Under the pieces are notes generated by a model that was given only the letters and a program-made list of their open reading frames with translations, was not told the DNA's origin and made no database searches. The position numbers were made by a program, and so were the translations under genes. Of a stretch of DNA of 64,000 nucleotides, positions 30,981 through 41,790 are shown piece after piece (the first letter of the stretch is position 1; the number at the start of each line of letters is the position of its first letter). The DNA is from an uncultured Tropicimonas sp. (GTDB lineage: Bacteria > Pseudomonadota > Alphaproteobacteria > Rhodobacterales > Rhodobacteraceae): positions 117,454 to 181,453 of the forward strand of contig CANLZY010000009.1 in assembly GCA_947495685.1 (NCBI GenBank), written 5' to 3'.

Positions 30981-30994
30981 TTAACGAAAGTCAA
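30981..30994. promoter_or_regulatory. NnrR-type NO-responsive box TTAACGAAAGTCAA upstream of norC
   Basis: Exact match to TTAACNNNNGTCAA, 64 bp upstream of norC start. Confidence 0.75.
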
Positions 30995-31293
30995 GGGATG
31001 CGAAATGGCCGCAAAATGGGCGATGCTCCGCGATCGGCAGGATTGGCGGCGGCGCGCCCCGTTCCCCAACTGCAAGCCGGAGCCCCGCGATCAAGGTGAT
31101 GAACCATGGCGGCCGGGCCACCTGCCCCATCCAACCGTAAGACGCCCGAACGCCCGCTGGATCAACGACGTTCACCGGGAATGCCTTGACCGCCACGCCC
31201 TTTCAAGCGTCCACGATCGATCCACCTTTCGGAAGCGCGGCAGGCGAATTGTCGATCAGGATGAGGAAATTCCGCCTCGCCCGGTCCCGTCCC

Positions 31294-31307
31294 TTAACGA
31301 AAGTCAA
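31294..31307. promoter_or_regulatory. Second identical NnrR-type box TTAACGAAAGTCAA upstream of NnrT-like gene
   Basis: Identical 14-mer (18 bp shared: CCTTAACGAAAGTCAAGG), 64 bp before the ATG at 31371. Confidence 0.75.
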
Positions 31308-31370
31308 GGCAGACAGGCTGACACCTTGCCATCGTCGGGCATCACCACCCGTGGAAACGGAGCAGCGGAC

Positions 31371-31652
31371 ATGTCCGGCACAAAACCCGATTGCCCAGAG
31401 CAGGTACCGCCCAACAACGACGGTGGAACGGCGGGCCGCTGGTCGGTGGGCAAGCTCGCCATCCTGCTCTATCCCTTCGCCGCGGCGGCTGTTGCGATCA
31501 ACCTCTTCATGCTGGGCCTGATGGGACAGGCCATCGGCCTGCCCGCGATCTCACCGGGCCTGGCGCTCTGGCTCTGCATTCCGATCGGTGTCCCGGCTGG
31601 CTGGTTCGCAGCCAGGTGGGTGCGCGGGTTGATGGACGAGGCCGACAGGTAA
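31371..31652 (+). CDS. Small membrane protein, NnrT-like
   Basis: 93 aa, two hydrophobic segments, divergent to norC and preceded by an NnrR-type box. Confidence 0.55.
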   Translation: MSGTKPDCPEQVPPNNDGGTAGRWSVGKLAILLYPFAAAAVAINLFMLGLMGQAIGLPAISPGLALWLCIPIGVPAGWFAARWVRGLMDEADR

Positions 31653-31683
31653 CAGCGCAGCGGCCAGGGCGGCGCGGCCGGCT

Positions 31684-32613
31684 TCAGGCCATCGCTTCCA
31701 GCCGAGCATCCGGGAAAGCAGCGACAACGATGGCCGCCTCTTCTGCCGTCAGCAGGCAGCAGGCGGTGGACAGGCCATCGGCAAGTGCGGCGCGCGGCGC
31801 ACTGACGGAAACCACGCCATGCCCTGTTGCCGGCTGCCCCGTTCGCGGATCAAGGATGTGCCCGACCTGACCCAGTGGGTCGAGCAGGGTTCCGGCGGGC
31901 GACGAGGTTGCAAGCGCCCTGTCGCGCAGTTGCACCTTGCGGACGATGCGACCATCCGGCCCGGCGACACCGGCCATCCAGTCCGCCCCGTCGGAGCGGG
32001 TGCCACTGGCCGCGATCTCACCCATGTCGATCAGGATGTCCCGCAGGCCCTGTGCGCGCAGCAGCGCCGCGATCCGGTCGGTGATATACCCCTGTGCGAT
32101 CCCGTTGAGCGTCAGCGCCATGTCGGGACGCGCGAAGGCAAGCTGTCGGCTGTCGAACCGCAGGTGGTGCCACCCCGTCCGTTCGAGTGTCTGCGAGAGG
32201 TCCCCGGTCATGGGCGCGCGGCCCGAGACCGCGCCCGCCGCCTGAAGTTGCCAGAGCGGTTGAATCGTCGGATCGAAGGCTCCATTGGTGACGTCGTGCA
32301 GGCGCCCGGCCAGGCTCAGCACCTCCAGCAGTTCGGCCGGCGGATGATCGAGGCGGCCGTCGCGATTCAACCTGTCGATGGCGGACCCGCGCTGATGGAG
32401 GCTGAAGATGGCCTCCAGACGACGCAGTTCCGCCTCCACGGCGGTGAAAACGGGCGCGGCCTGATCGGGCGATACCCCTTCGAGCCGCATACTGGCCCCG
32501 GCGCCAAGCGCGATCCCGTTCCATCGGGCGGTGGGCAGGCTGGCCATGGCCGGTGCGGCGGCGGCACTGGCCGCGATTGCAAGGAATCGCCGGCGCGACA
32601 GGGACGAAATCAT
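31684..32613 (-). CDS. nosX: NosX, ApbE-family FMN transferase
   Basis: TAT-like leader SLSRRRFLAIAASAAAAPA; ALTLNGIAQGYITDRIAALLRAQGLRDILIDMGEIAASG; last gene of nos unit. Confidence 0.9.
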   Translation of the reverse strand: MISSLSRRRFLAIAASAAAAPAMASLPTARWNGIALGAGASMRLEGVSPDQAAPVFTAVEAELRRLEAIFSLHQRGSAIDRLNRDGRLDHPPAELLEVLSLAGRLHDVTNGAFDPTIQPLWQLQAAGAVSGRAPMTGDLSQTLERTGWHHLRFDSRQLAFARPDMALTLNGIAQGYITDRIAALLRAQGLRDILIDMGEIAASGTRSDGADWMAGVAGPDGRIVRKVQLRDRALATSSPAGTLLDPLGQVGHILDPRTGQPATGHGVVSVSAPRAALADGLSTACCLLTAEEAAIVVAAFPDARLEAMA

Positions 32614-33125
32614 GAGGGTTGCTCCAACGGCTGGTCCAGGTCGACCGCACCGATGGCGGCCGCGTCGGGAATGGTATCGAGCGGCATCGAGGCGCCGCCA
32701 TATTGATCTATGAAGGCTTGCGCCTTGTCCGGGGTCGCGAAGGGCACGATTTCGGGCGCGCCCATGCCGCCAGCCACCTCGGCGCCGACGACGAACTGGG
32801 CGCTTTCTGCCGCGATCCAGTTCTCGACTCCCGGCTCGGCCCACGACGGGGCTGCCCCCATGTCGCTGACATAGATGGCGAGAATGTCGGCATCCCGTTC
32901 CGGGCCCTTGAGATAGGCAACAAGGTCCCGCACCTGGGCAAAGAAGATCGGTGCAGCGTAGCCTTCGAGATGGATCTGCCCCTTCGGCCCGCCATGTTCC
33001 GCCACGTTCATCTGGCAGAAATAGCTGAGCGCCGTCTCGGTCATCGGGGTCGGATCGGGGATATCCGCGACCTCCTGCTTGCAGGCGGCCAGCAGCAAGA
33101 GGCAGGGCAAGAGAAGGTGCTTCAT
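32610..33125 (-). CDS. nosL: NosL copper chaperone lipoprotein
   Basis: Lipobox LLLLAACKQE; YFCQMNVAEHGGPKGQIHLEG. Confidence 0.92.
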   Translation of the reverse strand: MKHLLLPCLLLLAACKQEVADIPDPTPMTETALSYFCQMNVAEHGGPKGQIHLEGYAAPIFFAQVRDLVAYLKGPERDADILAIYVSDMGAAPSWAEPGVENWIAAESAQFVVGAEVAGGMGAPEIVPFATPDKAQAFIDQYGGASMPLDTIPDAAAIGAVDLDQPLEQPS

Positions 33126-33946
33126 GGCTCCAGCCTCCGCAACGCGGCGCGGGCAAGCGCAAATCCGGCCACCAGCCAGAAGGCGAGCGAGGCTGGCGCG
33201 GCCCAGACGGGCAGGCTGCCGGCGACACCGGCCATTCCGGTGGCAAGCGCCACATCCGGAGAGGCGGCGACATTCCAGAGGCGGAACGCGTCGGCAGGGT
33301 TGGCCGTCAGCACCCATGGAAAGACGTTCTGGGTGAAATACCCGCCCGCATCGACCACGACGGCCCCCAGCAGGCCAAGATCGTAGAGCACGACCACCAC
33401 CAGCCAGACGGCGGCGGACAGGCCGGCGGCGGCGGCGGGGCTGCCAGCGAGGCTCGACAGCATGTAGCCAATGGCCAGGAAGACCGCCCCGAGCAGGATC
33501 GATGTGCCGATCAGCCGTCCGAGCGCCAGCGCGCTCTCCAGCGAGGCCCCGCCGGTGGCTGCGGCGACGAGACCGGCGGTGCCGAACCCGACAGTCATTG
33601 CAAAGGCCAGCGCCGCGAGGTGCGCCAGGTATTTGCCGCCGAGGATTTCGCCCCGCCCCGCCGGGTAGGACAGGAGCAGCGCGAGGCTGCCGCGATCGAC
33701 CTCTCCGGCAATGGAATCGAAGCTCATCATCAGCGCCAGCAAGGGCGCGAGATAGACCGAAAGCGTGGTCATCGACGCCACCGCAACGGTCAGCCGGTCG
33801 ACGCCCAGCGTGCCTGTCGGGGCCGATCCGGCAAACGTCAGGGCGAGCGCGAACAGCAGCATGATGAGCGTCGCCAGGAACAGCCAGCGGTTGCGGCGGA
33901 CGATGAGAAGTTCGGTGCGGGCGACGGCAAGGATGCGACCAATCAT
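33122..33946 (-). CDS. nosY: NosY, ABC transporter permease
   Basis: Multi-span; VARTELLIVRRNRWLFLATLIMLLFALALTFAGS; between nosF and nosL. Confidence 0.92.
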   Translation of the reverse strand: MIGRILAVARTELLIVRRNRWLFLATLIMLLFALALTFAGSAPTGTLGVDRLTVAVASMTTLSVYLAPLLALMMSFDSIAGEVDRGSLALLLSYPAGRGEILGGKYLAHLAALAFAMTVGFGTAGLVAAATGGASLESALALGRLIGTSILLGAVFLAIGYMLSSLAGSPAAAAGLSAAVWLVVVVLYDLGLLGAVVVDAGGYFTQNVFPWVLTANPADAFRLWNVAASPDVALATGMAGVAGSLPVWAAPASLAFWLVAGFALARAALRRLEP

Positions 33947-34839
33947 GCGCCTTCCTCCTGTGCGTAGTGGCGATAGAGGTCTTCGAGCCGCGGCGGAGTC
34001 ATCTCGATATCCTCGACAATGTCGGTCATGGCGGCGAAGCGGCGCAGGTGGTCCATCTTGGCGTCCGCGGCGCAGGACAGCTCGACGGAGGCGCCGTTGA
34101 TGCGCCGTCCGCCGGTGTCCGCAGCGATCCGGTCGGCTTCGCCGTGGCGGGCACGTATGCGCAGCTTGGTCGGCAGGCCGGCCTTGTGGGACAGGCGTGC
34201 CAGCGTGTCATTGGCCACCAGCCGCCCGTTGCGCAGGATGGCGATCCGGTCGGTGCGCGCCTCGACCTCGGTCAGCGCATGCGAGGCGACCAGAACGGCG
34301 GTGCCCTGTGCGGCCAGTTCGTCGATGATGGTGTAAAGCTCCTGCCGGGAAATCGGGTCCAGCCCGCTGGTGGGTTCGTCCAGCAACGCCACGGCGGGTT
34401 TGCCGAGCAGGACCTGCGCGAGGCCGAGCCTCTGCCGCATCCCCTTGGAATAGGTGCCGATGCGCCGGTCGGCGGCCTCGGCCAGCCCGACCCGGCCCAG
34501 CAGGCCGGCCACCGGCGCCGTGCCGACACCGGCGAGACGGGCAAACAAGGCAAGCTGGTCGCGTCCCGTGAGGGATTTGTGAAAGCTCACCGCTTCCGGA
34601 AGGAAGGCCGTGGCCCTGCGGGCGGAATCGCTGCCGGGTTTGGCCCCGGCGATGCGGATCTGCCCGCCATCGAGCGATGTCAGTCCGAGGATCAGCTTCA
34701 TCAGCGTGGATTTTCCCGCGCCGTTGTGGCCCAGCAATGCCACGCGTTCGCCAGCGGCGAGTGTCAGGCTGACGGCGTCGAGTGTCAGCTGCCTTGCGCG
34801 CCGTTTGCTGGCCTTGTCGATGGTCAGGATGTCGGTCAA
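33943..34839 (-). CDS. nosF: NosF, ABC transporter ATPase
   Basis: Walker A GHNGAGKST, AVALLDEPTSGLDP. Confidence 0.93.
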   Translation of the reverse strand: MTDILTIDKASKRRARQLTLDAVSLTLAAGERVALLGHNGAGKSTLMKLILGLTSLDGGQIRIAGAKPGSDSARRATAFLPEAVSFHKSLTGRDQLALFARLAGVGTAPVAGLLGRVGLAEAADRRIGTYSKGMRQRLGLAQVLLGKPAVALLDEPTSGLDPISRQELYTIIDELAAQGTAVLVASHALTEVEARTDRIAILRNGRLVANDTLARLSHKAGLPTKLRIRARHGEADRIAADTGGRRINGASVELSCAADAKMDHLRRFAAMTDIVEDIEMTPPRLEDLYRHYAQEEGA

Positions 34840-36089
34840 TTCAATCCCTCTCGTCCGGTGAGGTCGATCTTGCGTGGTTGCATCAGCGGGTGGCTGTCGA
34901 TGACGCCGCCCGGCAGCAATGCCGGGAAGGCGGATTGCGACCAGCGCACCAATTGCACGGCTGGCGACCCCAGCAGCAGTTTTGCCGCCGGTTGGGTCCA
35001 GAGCACGTGGTCCATGCTGTCGTTGGGCCGGTAGGCCGCATCGGCGATGCCGTCCCCGTTCAGGTCATAGGCGGCGAAGTCGCTCCAGTAGTTGCCCTCG
35101 CCCTCCTCGGACCATTCCACCCAGCGGGTGGAGACATACTTCACCTGGGTCCGGTTGCCGATGAAGGCATTGCCGAGAATTCGGTTGCCGTCCGACCCGG
35201 CGGTGAAGTGGATGCCGATGCCGCAGCCCTCGAAGTGGTTGCCGCTGAAGGTGTTCTTGTTGGAATTATAGAGGAAGGCGCATTTCTTTTCAGTCCCGCG
35301 CACGAAGTTGCCGGTGATTACACTGTTGTTGGCGTAGTTCATCATCACGCCATGGTCGCGGTCGTCGATGGAGACGTTGTCGGCCACCTTCACCCGGCTG
35401 GAGAACATCACCGCATAGCCGAGGTGATTGCCGATGGAGACGTTGCCCGTCACTTCGGACTGGTTGGCGTACATGTAGTGCACTGCAAAGCGCAGATCTC
35501 GGAAGGTGTTGTTGCGAAATATATTCTTCTTGGATGAGTTGACGAAAATCCCGTCGCGCCCGAGCCGGACATGGTTGCCTTCGACCACCGCGCCCGGAGC
35601 GTTCCAGACATAGATCCCGTTCCCACGGGCGTTCATCCGCTTGTCCGTGCGCCCGGTGATGGAGTTGTCGGCAACCAGGGCATCGCGCGCGCCGTGGATG
35701 TCGACGCCGTAGAGATTACCCTCCAGCACGTTGTCGCGGACGACGGCCCTGTCGGCCGTCTTTGTCAGCTTGATGCCGGAATCGATCCCCTCGTGGTCGG
35801 ATCCCGATCCAATGACCGTGATCCCCGTGACGGTGACATCCATGCCGGTCACCGTGACGACGCTGCCTTCGCCCTGCCCGTCGAGGATCGCGTGTCCCTG
35901 CCCATCGAGCGTGACCGGGAAGGTCAGTTCCACTGTCTCGGTGTAGGTCCCGGGCCGCAGGCGAAGCACATCGCCCTCTGCGGCCCGGGCCAGTGTTTCG
36001 GTGATTGCCCCGGGCCGCACCGGCACGTCCCACTCGTCCGCGGCAAGCGGCGTGGCAAGAAGCAACGACAGGACCCAGAGCAACCGCAT
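34836..36089 (-). CDS. nosD: NosD, periplasmic copper-binding parallel beta-helix protein
   Basis: Repeated NxxxxG beta-helix repeats (NVLEGNLYGVDIHG etc.); signal peptide MRLLWVLSLLLATPLAAD. Confidence 0.94.
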   Translation of the reverse strand: MRLLWVLSLLLATPLAADEWDVPVRPGAITETLARAAEGDVLRLRPGTYTETVELTFPVTLDGQGHAILDGQGEGSVVTVTGMDVTVTGITVIGSGSDHEGIDSGIKLTKTADRAVVRDNVLEGNLYGVDIHGARDALVADNSITGRTDKRMNARGNGIYVWNAPGAVVEGNHVRLGRDGIFVNSSKKNIFRNNTFRDLRFAVHYMYANQSEVTGNVSIGNHLGYAVMFSSRVKVADNVSIDDRDHGVMMNYANNSVITGNFVRGTEKKCAFLYNSNKNTFSGNHFEGCGIGIHFTAGSDGNRILGNAFIGNRTQVKYVSTRWVEWSEEGEGNYWSDFAAYDLNGDGIADAAYRPNDSMDHVLWTQPAAKLLLGSPAVQLVRWSQSAFPALLPGGVIDSHPLMQPRKIDLTGREGLN

Positions 36090-36091
36090 GA

Positions 36092-38002
36092 TCAGGCGCC
36101 CGACGGTTCGACGAACATCCGGCCGCGCATCTCCATGTGAAGCGCGTGGCAGAACCACTGACAATAGAACCAGTGCACGCCCGGACGATCTGCGGTGAAG
36201 GTGACCGAGGCGGTCGCCTGCGGCGCGACTTCCATCGCGACACCGTAGTTGCCCAGGGTAAAGCCGTGGGTCACGTCATCCACGTCGTCCATGTTGGTGA
36301 CATAGATCGTCACCTCGTCGCCCTGCTTGACCGTGAACTTTTCCAACGAGAACGCAGGCGCCACCGAGGACATGTAGACCCGCACCTTGTTGCCGTCGCG
36401 GATCAGGTCGTCGTGGCCCCAGTCAAGATCGACACCGTCGGCCTCGGCCTGTTTGCGGGCGTCTTCCCATGTGACGTCGTTGCGATCCCAGACATTGACC
36501 GGGTTCACGATGTCACGACGCACGATGATCACGTCGTGCGGCTCGGCAAAGGTCGGGCCGTCGTGCACCACCGGCATGTCGGGGTTGGTGATGTCGAGGA
36601 TCTGCTCGTTCTCGGGCTTCAGCGGGCCGACGTTGATGAACCGGTCCTTGGAGAACTTGTTGAGCGACACCAGCCACTTGCCGTCGGCTTCCTTGGTTTC
36701 ACCCATGGACGTGTGGTTGTGTCCGGGCTGGTAGTGGACGTCGGTCTTGGTGACGATCGGGTCCACGTCTTCGCCGGCAAAGGCCCGCACTGCCTTGTCC
36801 ATGTCCCACTTGACGATCTGGCTGTCGAGGAACAGCGTGGTGTAGGCGAACCCCTTGCCGTCGAACGCGGTGTGAAGCGGCCCAAGCCCCAGTTCCGGTT
36901 CGGCGACGATGCACGAGCGCGGCTCGGCATTGCTGTCGAACAGCGCATCCACCTTGGTCACGTCGATCACCGAGCACGTTGGGGACAACTTGCCGTTGAC
37001 CACCACGTGTTTCATGTCGGGGGCGGTGTTGACGCCGTGCGGGCTGTTGGGGATCGGCACGTAGCGGGTGAACTGGCTGTTGGCCTCCTTGCGGCCATCA
37101 ACCACCGGGACGCCTTTCAGCTCCTGGAATTTTCCAGCGGCAACGGCCTCTTCGATCGCCTTGATGTTGAAGATGACCACGTGGTCCATCTCGTTCTCGG
37201 TCATCTCGGCCAGGGTCATGCCCATTTCCGAGTTGTACGAGGTCGAGAAGGCGTATTTGCCCTGGTAGTCGCAGTCGGTGTTGTCAAGGTTGCCCGAAAC
37301 GATCACCTGCCAAGCGACGTCCATCGTGTCACCGTCCAGCGCCGTGAAGATGTTCACGTACTGGCTGGGATCGTCGAGGATCGTGCCGTCGTTGACCAGC
37401 GGCGTTTCATCCTCGCCATTGGCAAAGACATAGCCGGTGCGCGGGAATTTCTGCGGACGCAGGCCGTGGATCGCCTTGGCATTGGGGATCTCGGTGATCT
37501 TGTCGCATTTCATCACGTCGCAGCGCACGCGCGCCACACGCGTGTTGGCCTTGTCGTTCATGAACAGGTAGCGGCCGTCATAGGTGCCGTCGGTGAACGA
37601 CATGTGCGGGTGGTGAAGATCGCCGTTGTCGTAGGTCTTCATGTGGCGCTTGGCGAGAAACTCCTTGGTTTCCGGCAGCAGGCCATCGGTCAGGATCTTG
37701 AGGCTTTCGTTTGTCTGCCCCCAGCCGGTGGCGGAGCAGCGGTTGAACACGGGCACGCGCATCAGTTCCCGCATCGACGGGAAACCGAGGATGCGCAATT
37801 CGCCGGTCTGGCCAGAGGACCAGAAGCCATAGTAATCGTCCAGCTCGCCCGGTTCCAGGTGGACGGTGCCGGTCGCGGCCTTGGCCGGTGTCGCCGACAT
37901 CATCGTCGCGCCGAGACCGCTGGAGGCAAGCACAGCCCCCGTGGCCGTTGCGCCAAGCATTCCGCGGCGTGTCATCGCCAGTTGCTTCAACTTCTCAGAC
38001 AT
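36092..38002 (-). CDS. nosZ: Nitrous oxide reductase NosZ (TAT-exported)
   Basis: TAT leader [20 protein letters not shown]-terminal CuA motif [20 protein letters not shown]. Confidence 0.97.
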   Translation of the reverse strand: MSEKLKQLAMTRRGMLGATATGAVLASSGLGATMMSATPAKAATGTVHLEPGELDDYYGFWSSGQTGELRILGFPSMRELMRVPVFNRCSATGWGQTNESLKILTDGLLPETKEFLAKRHMKTYDNGDLHHPHMSFTDGTYDGRYLFMNDKANTRVARVRCDVMKCDKITEIPNAKAIHGLRPQKFPRTGYVFANGEDETPLVNDGTILDDPSQYVNIFTALDGDTMDVAWQVIVSGNLDNTDCDYQGKYAFSTSYNSEMGMTLAEMTENEMDHVVIFNIKAIEEAVAAGKFQELKGVPVVDGRKEANSQFTRYVPIPNSPHGVNTAPDMKHVVVNGKLSPTCSVIDVTKVDALFDSNAEPRSCIVAEPELGLGPLHTAFDGKGFAYTTLFLDSQIVKWDMDKAVRAFAGEDVDPIVTKTDVHYQPGHNHTSMGETKEADGKWLVSLNKFSKDRFINVGPLKPENEQILDITNPDMPVVHDGPTFAEPHDVIIVRRDIVNPVNVWDRNDVTWEDARKQAEADGVDLDWGHDDLIRDGNKVRVYMSSVAPAFSLEKFTVKQGDEVTIYVTNMDDVDDVTHGFTLGNYGVAMEVAPQATASVTFTADRPGVHWFYCQWFCHALHMEMRGRMFVEPSGA

Positions 38003-40187
38003 GAGCGTTTCCTCCTTCAGGATCCTGTTTCTTTGCGTTCGGGTGGTTTGCAGGTGGCATCGCCAGGGGCGCGCCGACCTTTTCGCGCCGTTTCACCTTC
38101 TTGATGACAACGGGGCATTTGGTTTCGGACTGGTACAGCACCTGGCAATGCAGGCAGTTCACACATTCGTTCGGATTGATCTCGCCCGTGGGGTGGATCG
38201 CCTGCACCGGGCATTCATTGGCACAGGTCTGGCAGGGCGAGCCGCATTCCTTGTAGCGGCGCAGCCAGTCGAACATCCGCATCCGGGCCGGGATCGCCAG
38301 CGCGCCGCCCAGCGGGCACAGGTAGCGGCAATAGAAGCGTTCGACGAAGAGCCCAGCCACCAGCAGCGCCACGGCGAAGACCACGAAGGGCCAGTCGCGA
38401 ACGAATTTCAGGATGATCGCGGTCTTGAACGGCTCAACTTCGGCCAGGTGTTCGGCCAACGGGATCGAGGCCAGCGAGACGCCGAAAAGCCCGAGAAATA
38501 TCATGTACTTGATCGGCCACAGGCGTTCGTGCAGCCCCCAGGGCAGTTCCCATTGCGGCACCTTGAAGAACCGGGCCACCTGGTTGGTCAGTTCCTGCAA
38601 TGCACCAAACGGGCAGAGCCATCCGCAATAGGCGCCGCGCCCCCAGAAGAGCAACGAGGCCGCGACGGCGAACCACTGGATGAAGACCAGCGGGTCCATC
38701 AGGAAGGCATCCCAGCTGAAGCCCGCGCGCATCTGCCCGGCCAGCGCCATCAGGTTCACCACGGACAGTTGCGCATTGGCGTACCAGCCGATGAAGACCA
38801 GCGACATGGTCAGGAAGCCGATCCGGAACCAGTAGAAGACGCGGGCGTTCATCGTGGCCTGGAACTGGAAGAAGAACGTCGCCGTCAGCACCAGGAGCAT
38901 CGCGCCAAGCACGGCGATCTCGACCGTCTTGTCCTTCCAGATGCGCTGCCAGAGCGCGGCCTTCGCGGCGGCCTCGTCATCGGCGTTGTCGACAATCTGC
39001 GGCGCCGGTGGCGGTATCAGGAAGCGTTCGGGCAGTTTGTAGCCGAGGTCGAAGGTCAGGAACACGCGTTCCAGCGCGCCGACAGACCGTTGCACAAGCA
39101 GTTGCAGACGGAAGGGCTCGGCGGGGTCGAAGTCCGCATCCGCCGGTATCTTGAACAGGTCGAGCTCCTTGAAGCTCGGACCACCCGGCGTGGCCAGATC
39201 CCCCAGCCGGCGGTGCTGCTTGTCGAAGAAACGCACCGAGGAATCGCCCTGGATCATCTGGATGCGGTCGAAGATGCCGCCGCGCACATAGCCCGACCCC
39301 TTGAAGGAATACGCGCCGCGTCCCAGCACGAGGATCGCGTGCTCGCCCTCGTCCAGCCACTCCACCAGATTGTTGTACTCGTTGTCGCCCAGCAGAGACC
39401 GGCCGATCGACGGCACGGAAACCAGCGCCATGTGCATGTCGATGAAAGTGTCGCCCGGTTCGCCCTTTTCAGGGCGCTTGATGGCGCGCTCGTCGCCCAT
39501 ATCCTCGAAGGCCGCGTTGACCTGCCCGACATCCAGCGTCAGCCGCCGGATGGAGCCCTCGCCGGACAGCGTGCCCCAATCGGCGGTGTCGGTGATCGCG
39601 AGGTTCAACTCGCGCGCCGGTCCGGTCTCGACCTGTGCCAATCCACCAAGACCGAGCGCCCGGGCAACCTTGATCCCCCCGCGCACGATGGAATCGTCGA
39701 TCACCATGATGGTCACGGTGGCGCCCGAAATGATGTCCAGGTCATGCGCCGAGCCGTACTCGACAATCTCGGCCTTCAGGTCGAGCCCGGCATAGGATTG
39801 GGTCAGCGCCTTCACCTTGCTGTCGGGGATGCCAATCAAGACGATGGGTTCGGAGTGTTTGACCAGTTGCACGCCGGTCAGGACGGCGTCGTCATCGACG
39901 GCCACAACCACGTGAATCGGCTTGCCGGAATATCCGGTGGTGCCGACGAAATCCGATGTCAGGAACGCCCAGGCGACGCGCTCGCCGCTCTTCATTACAG
40001 GTGCCACCGCGATGTCATCGCGCACGGGGCCAAAGGAATCGGCCTCGGGGTGAAAGTCGGAAGCTGTCAGGTCGGGAAGAAAGCTGGCGAGCGTTTCCGC
40101 GTCTGCGCGGGTTGCCTGGAATCCGAGAACGGAGAGAGCGAGGCCGAGAACCCAAAACCAGCAGGTGAAGGCGCGCTTCATATCCAT
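37995..40187 (-). CDS. nosR: NosR, FMN-binding membrane regulator/electron donor
   Basis: FMN-binding region [18 protein letters not shown]; CxxCxxxCP motifs; C-terminal ferredoxin [31 protein letters not shown]. Confidence 0.95.
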   Translation of the reverse strand: MDMKRAFTCWFWVLGLALSVLGFQATRADAETLASFLPDLTASDFHPEADSFGPVRDDIAVAPVMKSGERVAWAFLTSDFVGTTGYSGKPIHVVVAVDDDAVLTGVQLVKHSEPIVLIGIPDSKVKALTQSYAGLDLKAEIVEYGSAHDLDIISGATVTIMVIDDSIVRGGIKVARALGLGGLAQVETGPARELNLAITDTADWGTLSGEGSIRRLTLDVGQVNAAFEDMGDERAIKRPEKGEPGDTFIDMHMALVSVPSIGRSLLGDNEYNNLVEWLDEGEHAILVLGRGAYSFKGSGYVRGGIFDRIQMIQGDSSVRFFDKQHRRLGDLATPGGPSFKELDLFKIPADADFDPAEPFRLQLLVQRSVGALERVFLTFDLGYKLPERFLIPPPAPQIVDNADDEAAAKAALWQRIWKDKTVEIAVLGAMLLVLTATFFFQFQATMNARVFYWFRIGFLTMSLVFIGWYANAQLSVVNLMALAGQMRAGFSWDAFLMDPLVFIQWFAVAASLLFWGRGAYCGWLCPFGALQELTNQVARFFKVPQWELPWGLHERLWPIKYMIFLGLFGVSLASIPLAEHLAEVEPFKTAIILKFVRDWPFVVFAVALLVAGLFVERFYCRYLCPLGGALAIPARMRMFDWLRRYKECGSPCQTCANECPVQAIHPTGEINPNECVNCLHCQVLYQSETKCPVVIKKVKRREKVGAPLAMPPANHPNAKKQDPEGGNAHV

Positions 40188-40609
40188 GGCGCCCTCCCGT
40201 CGATGCAGGGCAGCCCCATGAACTGTGTTTTAGCCAAGTCTATTGCCTTTTCGGTGCGTAACGGAGGACCGCGGTTGTTTGCCCAGAACTGGGCCGGGTT
40301 TTCCTTGTATGGCTGCGCGCCCCTCAGCAGGAGCCGTTGACCAAGGGTGGTCGCAGTGACAGCCGTGGTGTTCGTCGGCATATCCCCCACCGCGATGATC
40401 GCACAAACAGGGCAATCACTGCATTTTGGGCAGGGCGCATCTTCGGGATCGGTCACGTTGCCGGTGTCATCGATTCGAACGACCGAGACGCCATATTCGG
40501 AACAGATCTCGATCAGGTCGCCATCTCCATGGCTTGCCGCCGACGCCGGCATCACTGCCTGTATGGCAAGGAGCACACCGAGAGACACGGCAGCAAGATG
40601 CCGTTTCAT
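40178..40609 (-). CDS. Exported Cys-rich hypothetical protein, possibly DUF2946-like, first gene of nos unit
   Basis: Signal peptide MKRHLAAVSLGVLLAIQAVMPASAASH; CPKCSDCPVC motif; overlaps nosR start. Confidence 0.65.
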   Translation of the reverse strand: MKRHLAAVSLGVLLAIQAVMPASAASHGDGDLIEICSEYGVSVVRIDDTGNVTDPEDAPCPKCSDCPVCAIIAVGDMPTNTTAVTATTLGQRLLLRGAQPYKENPAQFWANNRGPPLRTEKAIDLAKTQFMGLPCIDGRAPWI

Positions 40610-40712
40610 CTCTGGCAGACGTTGCTGCGATGTACCGAGGCGCGACTGTCGTTGCATCCTGAACCAATTCGTATCCTGACCGTATCCGTAACACGGTTCT
40701 CCGCTCGGGCAA

Positions 40713-40726
40713 TTGACTTTGGTTAA
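40713..40726. promoter_or_regulatory. NnrR-type box TTGACTTTGGTTAA (reverse complement TTAACCAAAGTCAA) upstream of nos unit
   Basis: Exact match to TTAACNNNNGTCAA on minus strand, 104 bp upstream of the 40609 start. Confidence 0.72.
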
Positions 40727-41559
40727 GGCATCGGTCCACCCACGGCGAAGCCATCGATATCGATGCCCTCCGTCAGAGGACCAAGAAGCGGATCAAGACC
40801 GTGATCGGAACGTCGATATCACCGGTTTGGCGGTCTGGCAGTCTCCCGGCGATACGTTCGCCCAAATCCCCGAGGCACCGCGCCCCAAGCTCGATGCGGG
40901 TGCAAGCCGGGTATGGGGCCGTCGCTTCCAGAAAGTCCGGCCGCGACACCATCGGCCCCGCAGAATCTCGTTTCGGTCACAGGTTGCTCTGCAGCCCTCT
41001 GTCCAGATTTACACGTTCCGATGGATCGAAATGATTGCGGTGGCCTGCCCTTCCATGATCGCCCAAAAAAGGCAGCGGCGGGCGTTCTGGGATCTGTTGG
41101 CTGTCACGGAGGCGATTTGCTCGCCCACGGGGCCCTGGGTGGGCAAGTTCGGCAGGACCGGCTGTCGTCATCGCGGCTCAACGAGATTTCGACGTCAGGG
41201 GCGACCGAAATCACCGCATCCTTGACCAGACGAACCGTCTGCCCGCACCTGTATTTTTTATGAAGCCGGCTCCTGTGTGAAAACGGAACCAGGGCCCGAC
41301 AGGTGGTTTTCCCCATTGTCACCGAGGAGCGAGCGTTCCCTTCCCGGTTTGTCTGGACAGCGCGTGACGCATGGACATAGATGTGAAACCTTGGCGGTCA
41401 GACCTCTGCGGTAGTGCCGGTCATACCCAAGAGAAATCGTTGGGTCCGAATGCGGCAAAGGCCGTTTCCAACCCTTGCCAGATTGCCGCACAGAAACGAC
41501 GGTCCTCTGAATGGGGAGCCTGATCTTGCTGGACCCCAAAGAAAGTTGGTGCCTGGTAT

Positions 41560-41790
41560 GTCTCTGGTCTTTCGGGAAGATGGCCTCAAGAACCGGTGGC
41601 CGATATCCCACTGCACCGTGGCGTGGTGTTCTACTGGCTTGCACGGACCGACCAATGATGGGTGCTCTCGCCGAGAGGGACCATCCGTCGATGATGATCT
41701 GCGCTTCTCTCAGGGACAGGAATGTCTCGCCATTGAGACGTTCGCCCCGAACACTTTCACGTTCAAGCGCCAATCGATTGCGACTGTCGG
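41560..41790 (-). pseudogene. Remnant of IS3-family transposase C-terminus
   Basis: GERLNGETFLSLREAQIIIDGW...RHGAVGYRPPVLEAI resembles LLNGEIFYSLREAQVVIExWRRHYNTxRPHSSLGYRPPAPE; degenerate between the two blocks. Confidence 0.6.

Noticed and set aside
37866-40340. 824-aa plus-strand ORF
   Set aside because: Antisense to nosR; shadow ORF of GC-rich coding DNA
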